This document shows positions 8,055-15,713 of a DNA stretch of 64,000 bases, one piece after another. The position numbers and the translations under genes were made by a program. The notes beneath the pieces were generated by a model. That model was not told where the DNA came from, made no database searches, and saw only the letters and a program-made list of their open reading frames with translations. The DNA comes from Mycolicibacterium crocinum (GTDB taxonomy: Bacteria; Actinomycetota; Actinomycetes; Mycobacteriales; Mycobacteriaceae): positions 3,410,001 through 3,474,000 of the forward strand of contig NZ_CP092362.2 in assembly GCF_022370635.2 (NCBI RefSeq). Reading direction: 5' to 3'. The stretch's first letter is position 1, and each line of letters opens with the position of its first letter.

Positions 8055-9161
8055 TCACAGCCCGTAAAGGCGCAGTGCGTTGTCGCGCGCGATGAGGTCG
8101 ACAACCCGGATCGCGTCGGCTTCGCTCCACTGGTCACGCGCCACGAATCCGGTGAGGACGGCGGCGATTCCCGCACGCCAGAGCAACGAACCGAGGTAGT
8201 GCAACTCGGCAGGGCCGAAGGCATCCGAGGAGTACAGGATCTTGCGGAACGGGGCCAATTCCAGCGAGCGGCCGATGAATGCCTCCGCGCGGGCGCCGAG
8301 ATGGTTGATGCTCAGACCGACGTCGAGATAGACGTTGTTAAAGGCCTGTGCCAGATAGCCGGCTTCGCGTTCGTACGGGTAGCAGTGCAGTAGCACAACC
8401 GGCGTGCTGCCGGACTGGCGCAGGAAGTCCAGCAGCAGCATCGGATTGGTTCGGTGCAGATCGCAGTCGCGGTCACCGAGACCGACATGGAATTGCAGCG
8501 GCTTGCCCAGCCGCAGCGCTTCGTGCACGCCGAACCGCAGGAGCACCCGGTCGGTCAGCCGGACTCCCCCACCGTCGCGCCAGCGGGCCGCCGCCTCGGC
8601 GACATCGCGCGGGTCCGGCTCGGACAGATCACCATCGAAGCCACCCCGGTAAGCGAGCACCGTCTTGGTGGCAACCGCAGTCGCACTGCGCTCGTGCAGG
8701 ATTCGGCGGAACGCGTCGGCGTAGTCACCGGGTGCGGCGGCCGCCTGCTCGGCGAGCTGCTCGAGCCGGACGATCTCACCGACCCCGCCGCCGGATGCCT
8801 GCGCCATCTCGGGCAACCCCGCGATCTCGCCCGGCAGCCCGGTGTCGACCAGCCAGTCACTGACCCCGGCGGCGGGCAGGAAGACCCGAGCCAGCTGGTC
8901 TTCGGTCAGCTCGCTGCGACGTTCCCAATAGCTCTGTGGCTCAGCATGTTCGGGTAAGCCGAGCAACGGCGCGCAATGAGCCCGCACGGCGAAGCCGAGT
9001 TGGGTGTCAAAGCCGGAGTCGAAGTCGGCCAGCGGTTCGGTGTTCGCCTCGTTGAGCCCGTTCTCGAAACGCCTGCGATCACCGGACATGAGCCAGAAGC
9101 CGTGTACGTGGTTGTCCACCAAGCGCACATCAGCGATGTGGTCGTCCACCGCGGTTGTCAC
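8055..9161 (-). CDS. Amidohydrolase (FluG N-domain/TIM-barrel type) paired with a glutamine synthetase-like gene
   Basis: 368 aa, GTG 9161 directly after the TGA of the upstream gene, so translation is coupled. A metal-binding HVHGFW segment lies near residue 18, HVGLGDRDCDLHR in the middle, VVLLHCYPYEREAGYL later, and a terminal SSDAFGPAELHYLG with the catalytic Asp. This order matches amidohydrolases that accompany glutamine synthetase-like ligases, and the N-terminal half of fungal FluG. I infer that it hydrolyses an amide or gamma-glutamyl compound linked to the GS-like enzyme; the substrate is not known. Confidence 0.8.
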   Translation of the reverse strand: MTTAVDDHIADVRLVDNHVHGFWLMSGDRRRFENGLNEANTEPLADFDSGFDTQLGFAVRAHCAPLLGLPEHAEPQSYWERRSELTEDQLARVFLPAAGVSDWLVDTGLPGEIAGLPEMAQASGGGVGEIVRLEQLAEQAAAAPGDYADAFRRILHERSATAVATKTVLAYRGGFDGDLSEPDPRDVAEAAARWRDGGGVRLTDRVLLRFGVHEALRLGKPLQFHVGLGDRDCDLHRTNPMLLLDFLRQSGSTPVVLLHCYPYEREAGYLAQAFNNVYLDVGLSINHLGARAEAFIGRSLELAPFRKILYSSDAFGPAELHYLGSLLWRAGIAAVLTGFVARDQWSEADAIRVVDLIARDNALRLYGL

Positions 9162-10520
9162 TCACAAACTCCAGGCCATCCGGAACTTCTCGGTCAGCGC
9201 TTCGGCGTCCAGATGCGAATACATTTCGTGCTCGTAGCGGCGGACGGCGACCAGCACGTCGACGGCCGGATCGCCGAGGATCCCCCGCAACCGCGCCGAG
9301 CCGTCGAGCGCCGCGATCTCCTCGGCCTGGTCGCTGCTGAGCGCGACCGTACCCGCGGCCTTACGGTCGTCCTCGGACAAGGTGTTCGGGTCGACGAGCG
9401 TTTCCGGCGGTATCGCCGTGCCCCTGTCGATGCCGTCGAGTGCCAGGCCGAGGATGGCGGCGGTGGCAAAGTAGGGGTTGGCCGACGGGTCGACGACCTT
9501 CACCTCGACGTTGGCGCCATACGGGTTTCCGTGTGTACCACGCACGAATCGGACTGCCGCTTCCCGGTTCTCGGTGCCCCAGCAGGCGAAGGCCCCGGCC
9601 CAGTTGCCGGGCTGCATCCGCAATCCGGACACGATCGACCCGCAGAAGATCAGCTGTGCCTGTGGCAGCCCGGAGAGGACGCCACCGATGGCGCTCTCCC
9701 CTTCGGCGGTCATGCCCTGGGCCCCGGTGCCACCGGATAACACCGGCGTGTCACCACGCAGCAGCGAAAAGTGTTGATGCGCACCGGAACCCACACTTCC
9801 GGCGAACGGTACCGGGGACAGGCTAACCCGCAGCCCGTACTTACGGGCCACGCGGCTGATGACGATCCGGGCCAAGATCAGCTGATCGGCGGCGGCCACC
9901 GGCGATTTCGGGGTCAGTGAGATCTCGAATTGGTTGATGCCGTACTCGGGATGGAACTGCTCGATACCGACGCCGGCCGACGCGGCGGCGGCGGTCACGT
10001 CGCGCACGAAGCCCTCGTATTCCAGCACGCCGGCCAATCCGTACTGCGCCCACAGGTTGCCGGGCAGACGGTTGCCATCGGGATCGACGAGCAGGAACTC
10101 GATCTCGTGGCCGACCTGAGCCCGCAGGCCGGCCTCGGCCAACCGTGCCTCGATACGCCCGAGCGTCCCGCGCGCGCAGGCCGGAATCGGATCGCCGTCC
10201 TGATCGAAGAAGGAGGCCGGCGCCCACGCGAGGCCGTCGCCGATGACGCGAAGCGCGTCGAGGTCGATGCGGATCCGTTGGTCACCGACCACGCTGATCC
10301 CGGGCGCGAAGGCGATGCCGGCGCGGTCGATGGCGAATCCGTGGGTGACAGGGCTGAAGCCCAGCCCCGGATCGGCGAAGGCGTTGAGCCGGCGGGCCGG
10401 AACGGTCTTGGCGTGCGTGAGGCCGGAGGGACTCACGAAAGTGCCGACGACGGTATCCAACCCGTCGGCGTCGAGTTGGCCGATAGCCGCGCCCGAGAGC
10501 GGTGTGGTCATGGAAGTCAT
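9162..10520 (-). CDS. Glutamine synthetase-like ligase (gamma-glutamyl amine ligase type)
   Basis: 452 aa from ATG 10520, chosen because GGTGGG lies seven bases upstream; GTG 10529 and ATG 10511 are alternatives. GS signatures are present: an HEIEF metal motif, EQFHPEYGINQFEIS, GSGAHQHFSL with the ATP/metal His, FVRGTHGNPYGANVEVKVVDPSANPY. Its N-terminal beta-grasp part is divergent, and no adenylylation Tyr loop is evident. Such members usually ligate glutamate to amines other than ammonia (polyamines, ethanolamine) for catabolism. It sits between a carboxymuconolactone-type gene and the amidohydrolase, with 37 bases and 0 bases between genes. Confidence 0.8.
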   Translation of the reverse strand: MTSMTTPLSGAAIGQLDADGLDTVVGTFVSPSGLTHAKTVPARRLNAFADPGLGFSPVTHGFAIDRAGIAFAPGISVVGDQRIRIDLDALRVIGDGLAWAPASFFDQDGDPIPACARGTLGRIEARLAEAGLRAQVGHEIEFLLVDPDGNRLPGNLWAQYGLAGVLEYEGFVRDVTAAAASAGVGIEQFHPEYGINQFEISLTPKSPVAAADQLILARIVISRVARKYGLRVSLSPVPFAGSVGSGAHQHFSLLRGDTPVLSGGTGAQGMTAEGESAIGGVLSGLPQAQLIFCGSIVSGLRMQPGNWAGAFACWGTENREAAVRFVRGTHGNPYGANVEVKVVDPSANPYFATAAILGLALDGIDRGTAIPPETLVDPNTLSEDDRKAAGTVALSSDQAEEIAALDGSARLRGILGDPAVDVLVAVRRYEHEMYSHLDAEALTEKFRMAWSL

Positions 10521-10557
10521 TGTGCCCACCGTGCGCGCGGGCCGCCGTGAATAGCCG

Positions 10558-11055
10558 CTATGCGCGGCTGGGCAGCGTCAGCTTGCAGGTCTGGCCGATG
10601 TCCAGGGTGGACAGCATCCGGCCCATGCCGACCCACATCGCACACGACAACGTCAGGTCGGCCATCAGCTCGTCGGAGAAGTGCTCACGCGCGCGATCCC
10701 AGAAGTCCTCGTCGTACTTGAGCTTCGCCCAGTCGGTGCCGAATCGGTGGGCGAACTCCGCGGCGATGCGCTCCTGCTCGCTGTAGCCCTCCCACGTCTT
10801 CCACTCCAGCGCGTGGTCGTAGAGCTCTTCGTCGACACCGGCGGCCGGGCCGTCGGCGTCGCGGGTGTTCTGACACAAGACGCATTCGTTGTCGTGTGCG
10901 ATCACCGCGCGGGCGAGCTCGCGCACCCGCATCGGCAGCCGGTTCTTGTCGCTGTATACCGCGTGGGAGAAGGCGGCCATGGCCGTTCCCAGGTCAGGAG
11001 ACTTGACGATCCAGCCCGCGACGTCGTCGTCGGGGAAGTTTCCGATTCGGCTCAT
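10558..11055 (-). CDS. Carboxymuconolactone decarboxylase/AhpD-like protein
   Basis: 165 aa. The alpha-helical CMD fold is marked by RVRELARAVIAHDNECVLCQNTRD. The CVLC motif is the CxxC pair of peroxidase-like AhpD relatives, so a thiol-redox role is more likely than decarboxylation. The gene opens the three-gene minus-strand run with the GS-like and amidohydrolase genes. Peroxide defence or a catabolic step of the same pathway are both possible. Confidence 0.75.
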   Translation of the reverse strand: MSRIGNFPDDDVAGWIVKSPDLGTAMAAFSHAVYSDKNRLPMRVRELARAVIAHDNECVLCQNTRDADGPAAGVDEELYDHALEWKTWEGYSEQERIAAEFAHRFGTDWAKLKYDEDFWDRAREHFSDELMADLTLSCAMWVGMGRMLSTLDIGQTCKLTLPSRA

Positions 11056-11136
11056 GGCCGTGATGCTACGCCGCGAACCGCGGATCTGGAACGTGTTCTA
11101 GTTTCCCGGCGGAGTCGGCTGGTGGACAATGCCCGC

Positions 11137-12042
11137 ATGGTCCCTCTTCCGCTCCGGCGAGTGCTGGCCAGGCCGCCGAGCGGTGGCAGGCCGGTGACGC
11201 TGCCCAACGGCATGCGCATCCGCCACTGGCAGAAGATCGAGACCAACTTCCTGTACCCGGAGATCTTCGGCGCGGACTCGGTGTACGCAAAGGGCAATTT
11301 CATCGAATTCCGCCCCGGCGCAGTGATTGTCGACGCCGGTGCGAACATCGGGATGTTCACGCTGTTCGCGGCCCGCCAATGCCGCGGCGAGGCGCAGGTC
11401 TTCGCCTTCGAGCCGATTCCGACGACCTTCTCGGTGCTCGCGGCGAACGCCACCGCCGCCAATCGGGGCGACTACGCCGCCGCGATGAACGCCCGCCCCG
11501 GCGCGTCCTTGACGGTCCATGCGATCAACCGCGGCCTGTCCGACAGCAGCGACGAGGTGATCTTCCAGTACCACCCCAACTTCACCCTGTGGAGCACGCA
11601 GGACGCCGACTTCGCACGCCAGCGGTTGGATCGGTTCGTCAGCGACGTCGCCGGAATGATCCGAGTCCTCCCTGCCCGACTCGGCCGCCTCGCGGTGCGC
11701 CCGGTCGTGGCGTGGATGGGCCGAACCAAGACCGTGACAGTGTCGCTGGTCCCGCTCTCGTCGGTCATCGAGGAGTATCGCCTGATGCGCATCGACGTGC
11801 TGAAGGTGGACGTCGAGGGCGCCGAAGTGGCGGTGCTGCAAGGGATCACCGCCCAACAGTGGGACCTGATCCGTCAGGTGGTGTTGGAGGTGGAGTACTT
11901 CGCCACCAAGGACCGCGTCGTTGAGATGCTCGAAGCGAACGGATTCACCACGTCGTGGTTCGCCAGCGAGCGCGAACGTTATGGCGCTGTGCAGAGCGAG
12001 GTGTGCATGGTCTATGCGTGGCGGGCCGAAGACCGGCCGTAG
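11137..12042 (+). CDS. FkbM-family S-adenosylmethionine methyltransferase
   Basis: 301 aa from ATG 11137; an in-frame GTG at 11122 with GGCGGAG upstream would add five residues. Motif I of the SAM site is VIVDAGANIGMFTLFAA, followed by VFAFEPIPTTF (motif II) and the FkbM hallmark LMRIDVLKVDVEGAEVAVLQG. An insert of about 40 residues between the two (SDVAGMIRVLPARL...) is longer than in minimal family members. The family O-methylates sugars or polyketides, and in mycobacteria often glycolipid sugars. No glycosyltransferase lies nearby, so the acceptor is unknown. Confidence 0.8.
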   Translation: MVPLPLRRVLARPPSGGRPVTLPNGMRIRHWQKIETNFLYPEIFGADSVYAKGNFIEFRPGAVIVDAGANIGMFTLFAARQCRGEAQVFAFEPIPTTFSVLAANATAANRGDYAAAMNARPGASLTVHAINRGLSDSSDEVIFQYHPNFTLWSTQDADFARQRLDRFVSDVAGMIRVLPARLGRLAVRPVVAWMGRTKTVTVSLVPLSSVIEEYRLMRIDVLKVDVEGAEVAVLQGITAQQWDLIRQVVLEVEYFATKDRVVEMLEANGFTTSWFASERERYGAVQSEVCMVYAWRAEDRP

Positions 12043-12043
12043 G

Positions 12044-12523
12044 TTACTTCGGCGGGCGTGACACGCACTGCGCCGAGTAGAGCTCGACGCCGAGTTTGTC
12101 CATCAGCTCGAGCTGCGTCTCGAGGTAGTCGATGTGGTGTTCCTCGTCGGCGACGATCTCTTCGAAGAGATTGGCCGTGGTGGAGTCGAGCTTCTCGCGG
12201 CACAGAATGATGGCCGGCTTGAGGCGACCCACCACCTCGTACTCGATCGCCAGGTCGCTCTCGAACTGCTCGCGCAGGGTCTGCCCGACGCGAAGCGAGC
12301 CGAGCCGCTGGTAGTTGGGCAGGCCGTCGAGGAGCAGGATCCGATCGGTGATGGCCTCGGCATGGCGCATCTCGTCGAAGGATTCGTCCCGGGTGTGCTT
12401 GGCGAGCTCGGTGAAGCCCCAGTTGTCCTGCATCTTGGAATGCAGGAAGTACTGATTGATGGCGGTCAGTTCGCTGGTCAGCTGCTCGTTGAGCAGGCGC
12501 AGAACTTCCGGATCACCTTGCAT
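12044..12523 (-). CDS. bfrA: Bacterioferritin
   Basis: 159 aa, ATG 12523 with GGGGAG seven bases upstream. The haem-containing 24-mer iron store BfrA is recognised by near-identity to mycobacterial BfrA: MQGDPEVLRLLNEQLTSE start and SAQCVSRPP end. Ferroxidase ligands Glu18, Glu51, His54, a later Glu near 94, and the EEHH segment near 127-130 are present. Met52, the haem ligand, is present too. It oxidises and stores iron in the cytosol. It stands divergent from bfd, whose ferredoxin can reduce the stored iron. No strong IdeR box is seen close to its own start. Confidence 0.95.
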   Translation of the reverse strand: MQGDPEVLRLLNEQLTSELTAINQYFLHSKMQDNWGFTELAKHTRDESFDEMRHAEAITDRILLLDGLPNYQRLGSLRVGQTLREQFESDLAIEYEVVGRLKPAIILCREKLDSTTANLFEEIVADEEHHIDYLETQLELMDKLGVELYSAQCVSRPPK

Positions 12524-12620
12524 GACGTCTCCCCAATTTGGCTGCGGAGATCACCCTAGTGCACTGCCGGCGGCCGCTTTGTGCAGCTGACGGGGTCGGC
12601 ATGTTGTAGGGGTACCTAAC

Positions 12621-12639
12621 TAAGGTTAGTCTCGGCTAA
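12621..12639. promoter_or_regulatory. IdeR-type iron box overlapping the bfd -10 element
   Basis: TAAGGTTAGTCTCGGCTAA matches 14 of 19 positions of the known IdeR consensus (TTAGGTTAGSCTAACCTAA). It runs into TAATAT (12637-12642), a good -10 for bfd. Iron-loaded IdeR bound here would block bfd, which fits release of stored iron when iron is low. Confidence 0.7.
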
Positions 12640-12684
12640 TATGTCCGCTGTGCGACGCCATCCTGCGACGAGAGTGAACCGCTG

Positions 12685-12873
12685 ATGTACGTATGCCTCT
12701 GCGCGGGGGCGACCAGCGCCACGGTCAGTGAGGCCGTTGCCCGCGGGGCGTGCACGTCCAAGCAGGTCGCGGCGGCCTGCGGCGCGGGTGGTGATTGTGG
12801 CCGGTGCCGTCGCACCGTGCGGGCGATCATCGAGCAGCACTTCGCCGCCGTCGGCGCGGCGCGAGCGAGCTGA
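12685..12873 (+). CDS. bfd: Bacterioferritin-associated ferredoxin
   Basis: 62 aa. It begins MYVCLCAGAT and has the BFD-type [2Fe-2S] ligands Cys4, Cys6, Cys38 and Cys41 (DCGRC). Cys23 and Cys32 are extra. In other bacteria Bfd docks on bacterioferritin at the haem and gives electrons to mobilise iron. The divergent position to bfrA and an IdeR box in its promoter support this role. Its stop is one base away from that of the facing crotonase gene. Confidence 0.9.
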   Translation: MYVCLCAGATSATVSEAVARGACTSKQVAAACGAGGDCGRCRRTVRAIIEQHFAAVGAARAS

Positions 12874-12874
12874 C

Positions 12875-13630
12875 TCAGGACTTTCCGCGGTGAAAATCCG
12901 CCAGCGCCTCGGCGTTGGCGGCCGCGCCCATCAACTTCTCGAAGAACGCGTTTTCCCGCGCCGTCGCCGCGGCGATCTCCGGCTTGGCCGGTTCGGTCAT
13001 CGTCTGCTTCACCGCGATCAGGCTCGAAATCGGCCGCGACGCAAGCACTTCGGCGTGCTTGCGGGCGTCGGCGATGAGCTCGTCGGGCTCACTGACCCGC
13101 CAGACCAGGCCCATGCGCAATGCTTCGGCGGCATCCACCCATTCCGAGGACATCAACAGCCACGCCGCATTCTGCCGACCGATCAACTGCGGCAACAGGT
13201 ATGACGAGGCAGCCTCGGGGGCAACCCCCAAGCTGGTGAACGGGCACTTCAGACGAGCCGTCGAGGACATGAAGGCCAGGTCGGCGTAGCCCAGAATCGT
13301 CGTGCCGATGCCGAGGCCGACGCCGTTGACCGCGCAGATGAGCGGCTTGGGGAACTCACTCAGCGCGGTGATCAGGCCGGGGAATCCGTGGGCGCCCTGG
13401 ACGAAGTCGGGGTTGGTGATGCGCTCCTGCATGTCCCCGAGATCCTGTCCGGCGCTGAACGCCCGGCCGGCTCCGGTGATGATCACGACGGCGACCTCGG
13501 GATCGTCGGCGGCGGCCAGGAGCGCCTCGGCGGTGGCGTCATAAAGCGCCTCGTTGAAGGCATTGAGGGCATCCGGACGATTGAGGGTGATCGTGCGGAC
13601 CCGGTTCTCGTCGTCGATGAGGAGCGTCAC
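12875..13630 (-). CDS. Enoyl-CoA hydratase/isomerase (crotonase fold)
   Basis: 251 aa from GTG 13630 (VTLLIDDENRVRTITLNRP); a longer frame to 13672 would add a poor 14-residue leader. Crotonase motifs: oxyanion-hole segment AFSAGQDLGDM, then AVNGVGLGIGTTILGYADL, and a single acidic residue in APEAASSYLLPQLIG. The first catalytic Glu of true hydratases is not evident. The PEAASS context resembles Delta3,Delta2-enoyl-CoA isomerases, so isomerase activity in unsaturated fatty acid breakdown may fit better. A nine-base dyad covers the start codon. Confidence 0.8.
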   Translation of the reverse strand: MTLLIDDENRVRTITLNRPDALNAFNEALYDATAEALLAAADDPEVAVVIITGAGRAFSAGQDLGDMQERITNPDFVQGAHGFPGLITALSEFPKPLICAVNGVGLGIGTTILGYADLAFMSSTARLKCPFTSLGVAPEAASSYLLPQLIGRQNAAWLLMSSEWVDAAEALRMGLVWRVSEPDELIADARKHAEVLASRPISSLIAVKQTMTEPAKPEIAAATARENAFFEKLMGAAANAEALADFHRGKS

Positions 13631-13663
13631 GCGGCGAAGCCTAGAGGGTGGTCGCGCGTGACG
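13625..13663. promoter_or_regulatory. Dyad CGTCACGCG-N21-CGCGTGACG over the crotonase start
   Basis: Perfect nine-base arms at 13625-13633 and 13655-13663. The left arm contains the GTG start codon of the crotonase gene. This could be an operator of two half-sites or an RNA hairpin that masks the start. Confidence 0.4.
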
Positions 13664-13769
13664 GGCTGCCAAAGCCCGACAGATGGGACCGAGCCCCTAG
13701 GACCAGGATCGAGTCTGCGGTGAGAGCGTGAGATGAGCCCCTGATTGCGCGCTGAGCGCAGAATCGATG

Positions 13770-14213
13770 CTATCCGTTGCTGTAGACGCGCGTCGGCGCG
13801 ACCAATACCGCGACGCGACCCTGCTCGACCATCGTCCGGTCGTATTCGTCCCAATCGTCATGTGTGCCACCGCACGCGGTGAACACCTCGCGCAGCAGCA
13901 GCCGCAACTGGTCCGCGGACTCCAGCCACGCCGGCCGATCGTCCGGCCCGGCGAGTTCGGCGGTTCCCTCCACCGAGGCCCACTGCCAGCCGTTGCGGAA
14001 CGTCAGCGTCACCGCGGGCCGAGCCCGCAGATTCGCTAGCTTCACCCGGCCGTAGGTGACGAACGCCAGCACCGGTTCGCCACTGGCCGGGTGCGGCACG
14101 ATCCCGGCGTTGACCAACGACGCCTGAATGGTGTTGTCGGCGCGCACCGTCGACACCACCGCCAGACCTCGGTCAGCCCGTGCCAGCGCGACAGCCTCAT
14201 CGAGGGTGGTCAT
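13770..14213 (-). CDS. PPOX-class F420-dependent oxidoreductase
   Basis: 147 aa, ATG 14213 overlapping the upstream stop as ATGA. The split-barrel pattern LAVVSTVRADNTIQASLVN, VLAFVTYGRVKLANLRARP and WQWASVEGTAEL matches the actinobacterial F420-dependent pyridoxamine-oxidase-like family. It should bind F420 (or flavin) and reduce or bind a small substrate; a PNPOx role is unlikely. Tight coupling with the EthD-like gene suggests a joint task. Confidence 0.75.
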   Translation of the reverse strand: MTTLDEAVALARADRGLAVVSTVRADNTIQASLVNAGIVPHPASGEPVLAFVTYGRVKLANLRARPAVTLTFRNGWQWASVEGTAELAGPDDRPAWLESADQLRLLLREVFTACGGTHDDWDEYDRTMVEQGRVAVLVAPTRVYSNG

Positions 14214-14920
14214 GACTGCTCGGCCACGAACGGGCTGCGAAAGAGGTAGCGGCTGGTGGGCACCGCGTCGATGTTGACGTTGGCCCCGAAAGCCGCTGTG
14301 CTGGAGACCATTTGCTCCATACGACTCTGGAGGTCGGCATCGTCGGCGGCGCCGAAGAACGCGTGCAGGCTGCTCACCGCCTCCATGGGGAAATGCTCCT
14401 CGACGATCGCATTGATCACCGGGGCGTCCTCGGTGAGCGCGCGCACCACGTAGTTCTGGACGTAGGTGAACGTCGATTGAGTGGCGATCGCCACCGGTGT
14501 GTGGTTGCCGTGCCAGCGAGCCAGCCAGGTGGCCTCGTCCATGTCGGCCGGCCGCCGCAGCAGCGCCATGTTGGCCAGTCCCGGCGACCGTTGCCCGGGT
14601 GGCGTCGACGGGGGCGGCAAGGGAGCAGACTCCGTGACGAGGTAGGCGGCGATCTCCTCGGCGTAGTGGCCGAGCAACTCGAGCGCCATCAGCATCTGGT
14701 CGCCGTAATACTGCTGAGTCCACACACTGATTAGCGCCTGGACCGGCGGATCCAGCACGGTCAACGTCATCATCGAATCGCGGACGTCACGGTCGCGGAC
14801 GTTGACCGTCAGCCCCGGCAGACCCAACCCGAGCAGCTCCTGGGCCACCGGCCCGCGCAACTGCTCGGCCCACTCGTCGTCGGCGGTGGCGGTGCGCAGC
14901 GTGACAATCACCTTCTCCAT
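14210..14920 (-). CDS. EthD/Dabb-like protein
   Basis: 236 aa, ATG 14920. The sequence seems to hold two ferredoxin-like halves. The second has the EthD-type start MALLRRPADMDEATWLARWHGNHTPVAI and a later PTSRYLFRSPF end. EthD-domain proteins help P450 or other degradation systems or act as small cyclases. It overlaps the F420-type oxidoreductase gene by four bases. Function beyond the fold is not known. Confidence 0.65.
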   Translation of the reverse strand: MEKVIVTLRTATADDEWAEQLRGPVAQELLGLGLPGLTVNVRDRDVRDSMMTLTVLDPPVQALISVWTQQYYGDQMLMALELLGHYAEEIAAYLVTESAPLPPPSTPPGQRSPGLANMALLRRPADMDEATWLARWHGNHTPVAIATQSTFTYVQNYVVRALTEDAPVINAIVEEHFPMEAVSSLHAFFGAADDADLQSRMEQMVSSTAAFGANVNIDAVPTSRYLFRSPFVAEQS

Positions 14921-14939
14921 GGCGCCGAACCTACCTCAG

Positions 14940-15563
14940 TCAGTCGCGCAGCCAGCGCGGAGTGATGAAGACGCCGTCAGCTTCCACCGTGATGCCCTCG
15001 GCGTCGGAGATATAGCCGGAGACAAAGGTTTTCACGCCGTCGACCCGGGTGATCTGAGCTTCGGCATGCAGCGCCCCAAGCGGGCAGGCCCGCGGATACC
15101 GCACGGTGATGCTGCCGGTGAAGCGTGGCTTGCCGTCCGGGCTGGCCGCCTCCCCCAGCACGTGATCCAGGACCAGCGCCGACACCCCGCCGTGAACGTG
15201 CCCGGGCGGACCCTCGTAGGCCGCTCCAAGATCGAAGTCGCACCAGTACCGGCCGTCGGGATCACGGTGGATGTCCAGCGGCGGCGCGATCGGGTTGCGC
15301 AGGCCGATCACGGCATTGCCCCAACTCATGCTCTGTCCGGACGTGGTGCGCTTGACCCCGAAGGCGCCGTCGATCTGGTTGCTGCGCAGCCGGGCGGTCG
15401 CGGCGTCGATGTCGGCCTTGACGGCGGCGACGGTGTCGGCATCGACCTCGGTGCGGATCGTGGCGTCGACCAACTCCCGCACCGAGACGGCCAGCGGTTC
15501 ATAGATCGCCCGCAGCCGTTCGATCTCCTCGGCCGACAGGTCCTCGACGGTGAATTCCAGCAC
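14940..15563 (-). CDS. Hotdog-fold acyl-CoA thioesterase (PaaI-like)
   Basis: 207 aa, GTG 15563. The C-terminal 130 residues are a hotdog domain with the PaaI-type active helix GHVHGGVSALVLDHVLGEA followed by ITVRYPRACPLG. The N-terminal 80 residues are helical and add length over the usual 130-140 aa PaaI proteins. It should cleave acyl- or aryl-CoA esters. It lies 19 bases upstream of the EthD/PPOX pair on the same strand, so all three may be one transcript. Confidence 0.75.
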   Translation of the reverse strand: MLEFTVEDLSAEEIERLRAIYEPLAVSVRELVDATIRTEVDADTVAAVKADIDAATARLRSNQIDGAFGVKRTTSGQSMSWGNAVIGLRNPIAPPLDIHRDPDGRYWCDFDLGAAYEGPPGHVHGGVSALVLDHVLGEAASPDGKPRFTGSITVRYPRACPLGALHAEAQITRVDGVKTFVSGYISDAEGITVEADGVFITPRWLRD

Positions 15564-15713
15564 TCCAGCACTAGAGCACGGCGCCGGTTGACTGTCGAAC
15601 GAGGGTCTCGCCGCGCGCTAACAAAAATGACACACAACCGACCCCTGGATGGAACGGGAGCGTCGAGAATCCTCTTAGCGCATGCCGTTCGGACGCGCCA
15701 GAAAGGCCTGCCG

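Noticed and set aside
10681..11136. Long N-terminal extension of the FkbM methyltransferase frame
   Set aside because: It runs antisense through the CMD-like gene, and good starts exist at 11122 and 11137.
14802..15713. Upstream extension of the permease frame
   Set aside because: It lies over the minus-strand thioesterase gene and has no membrane character; the permease starts at 15714.
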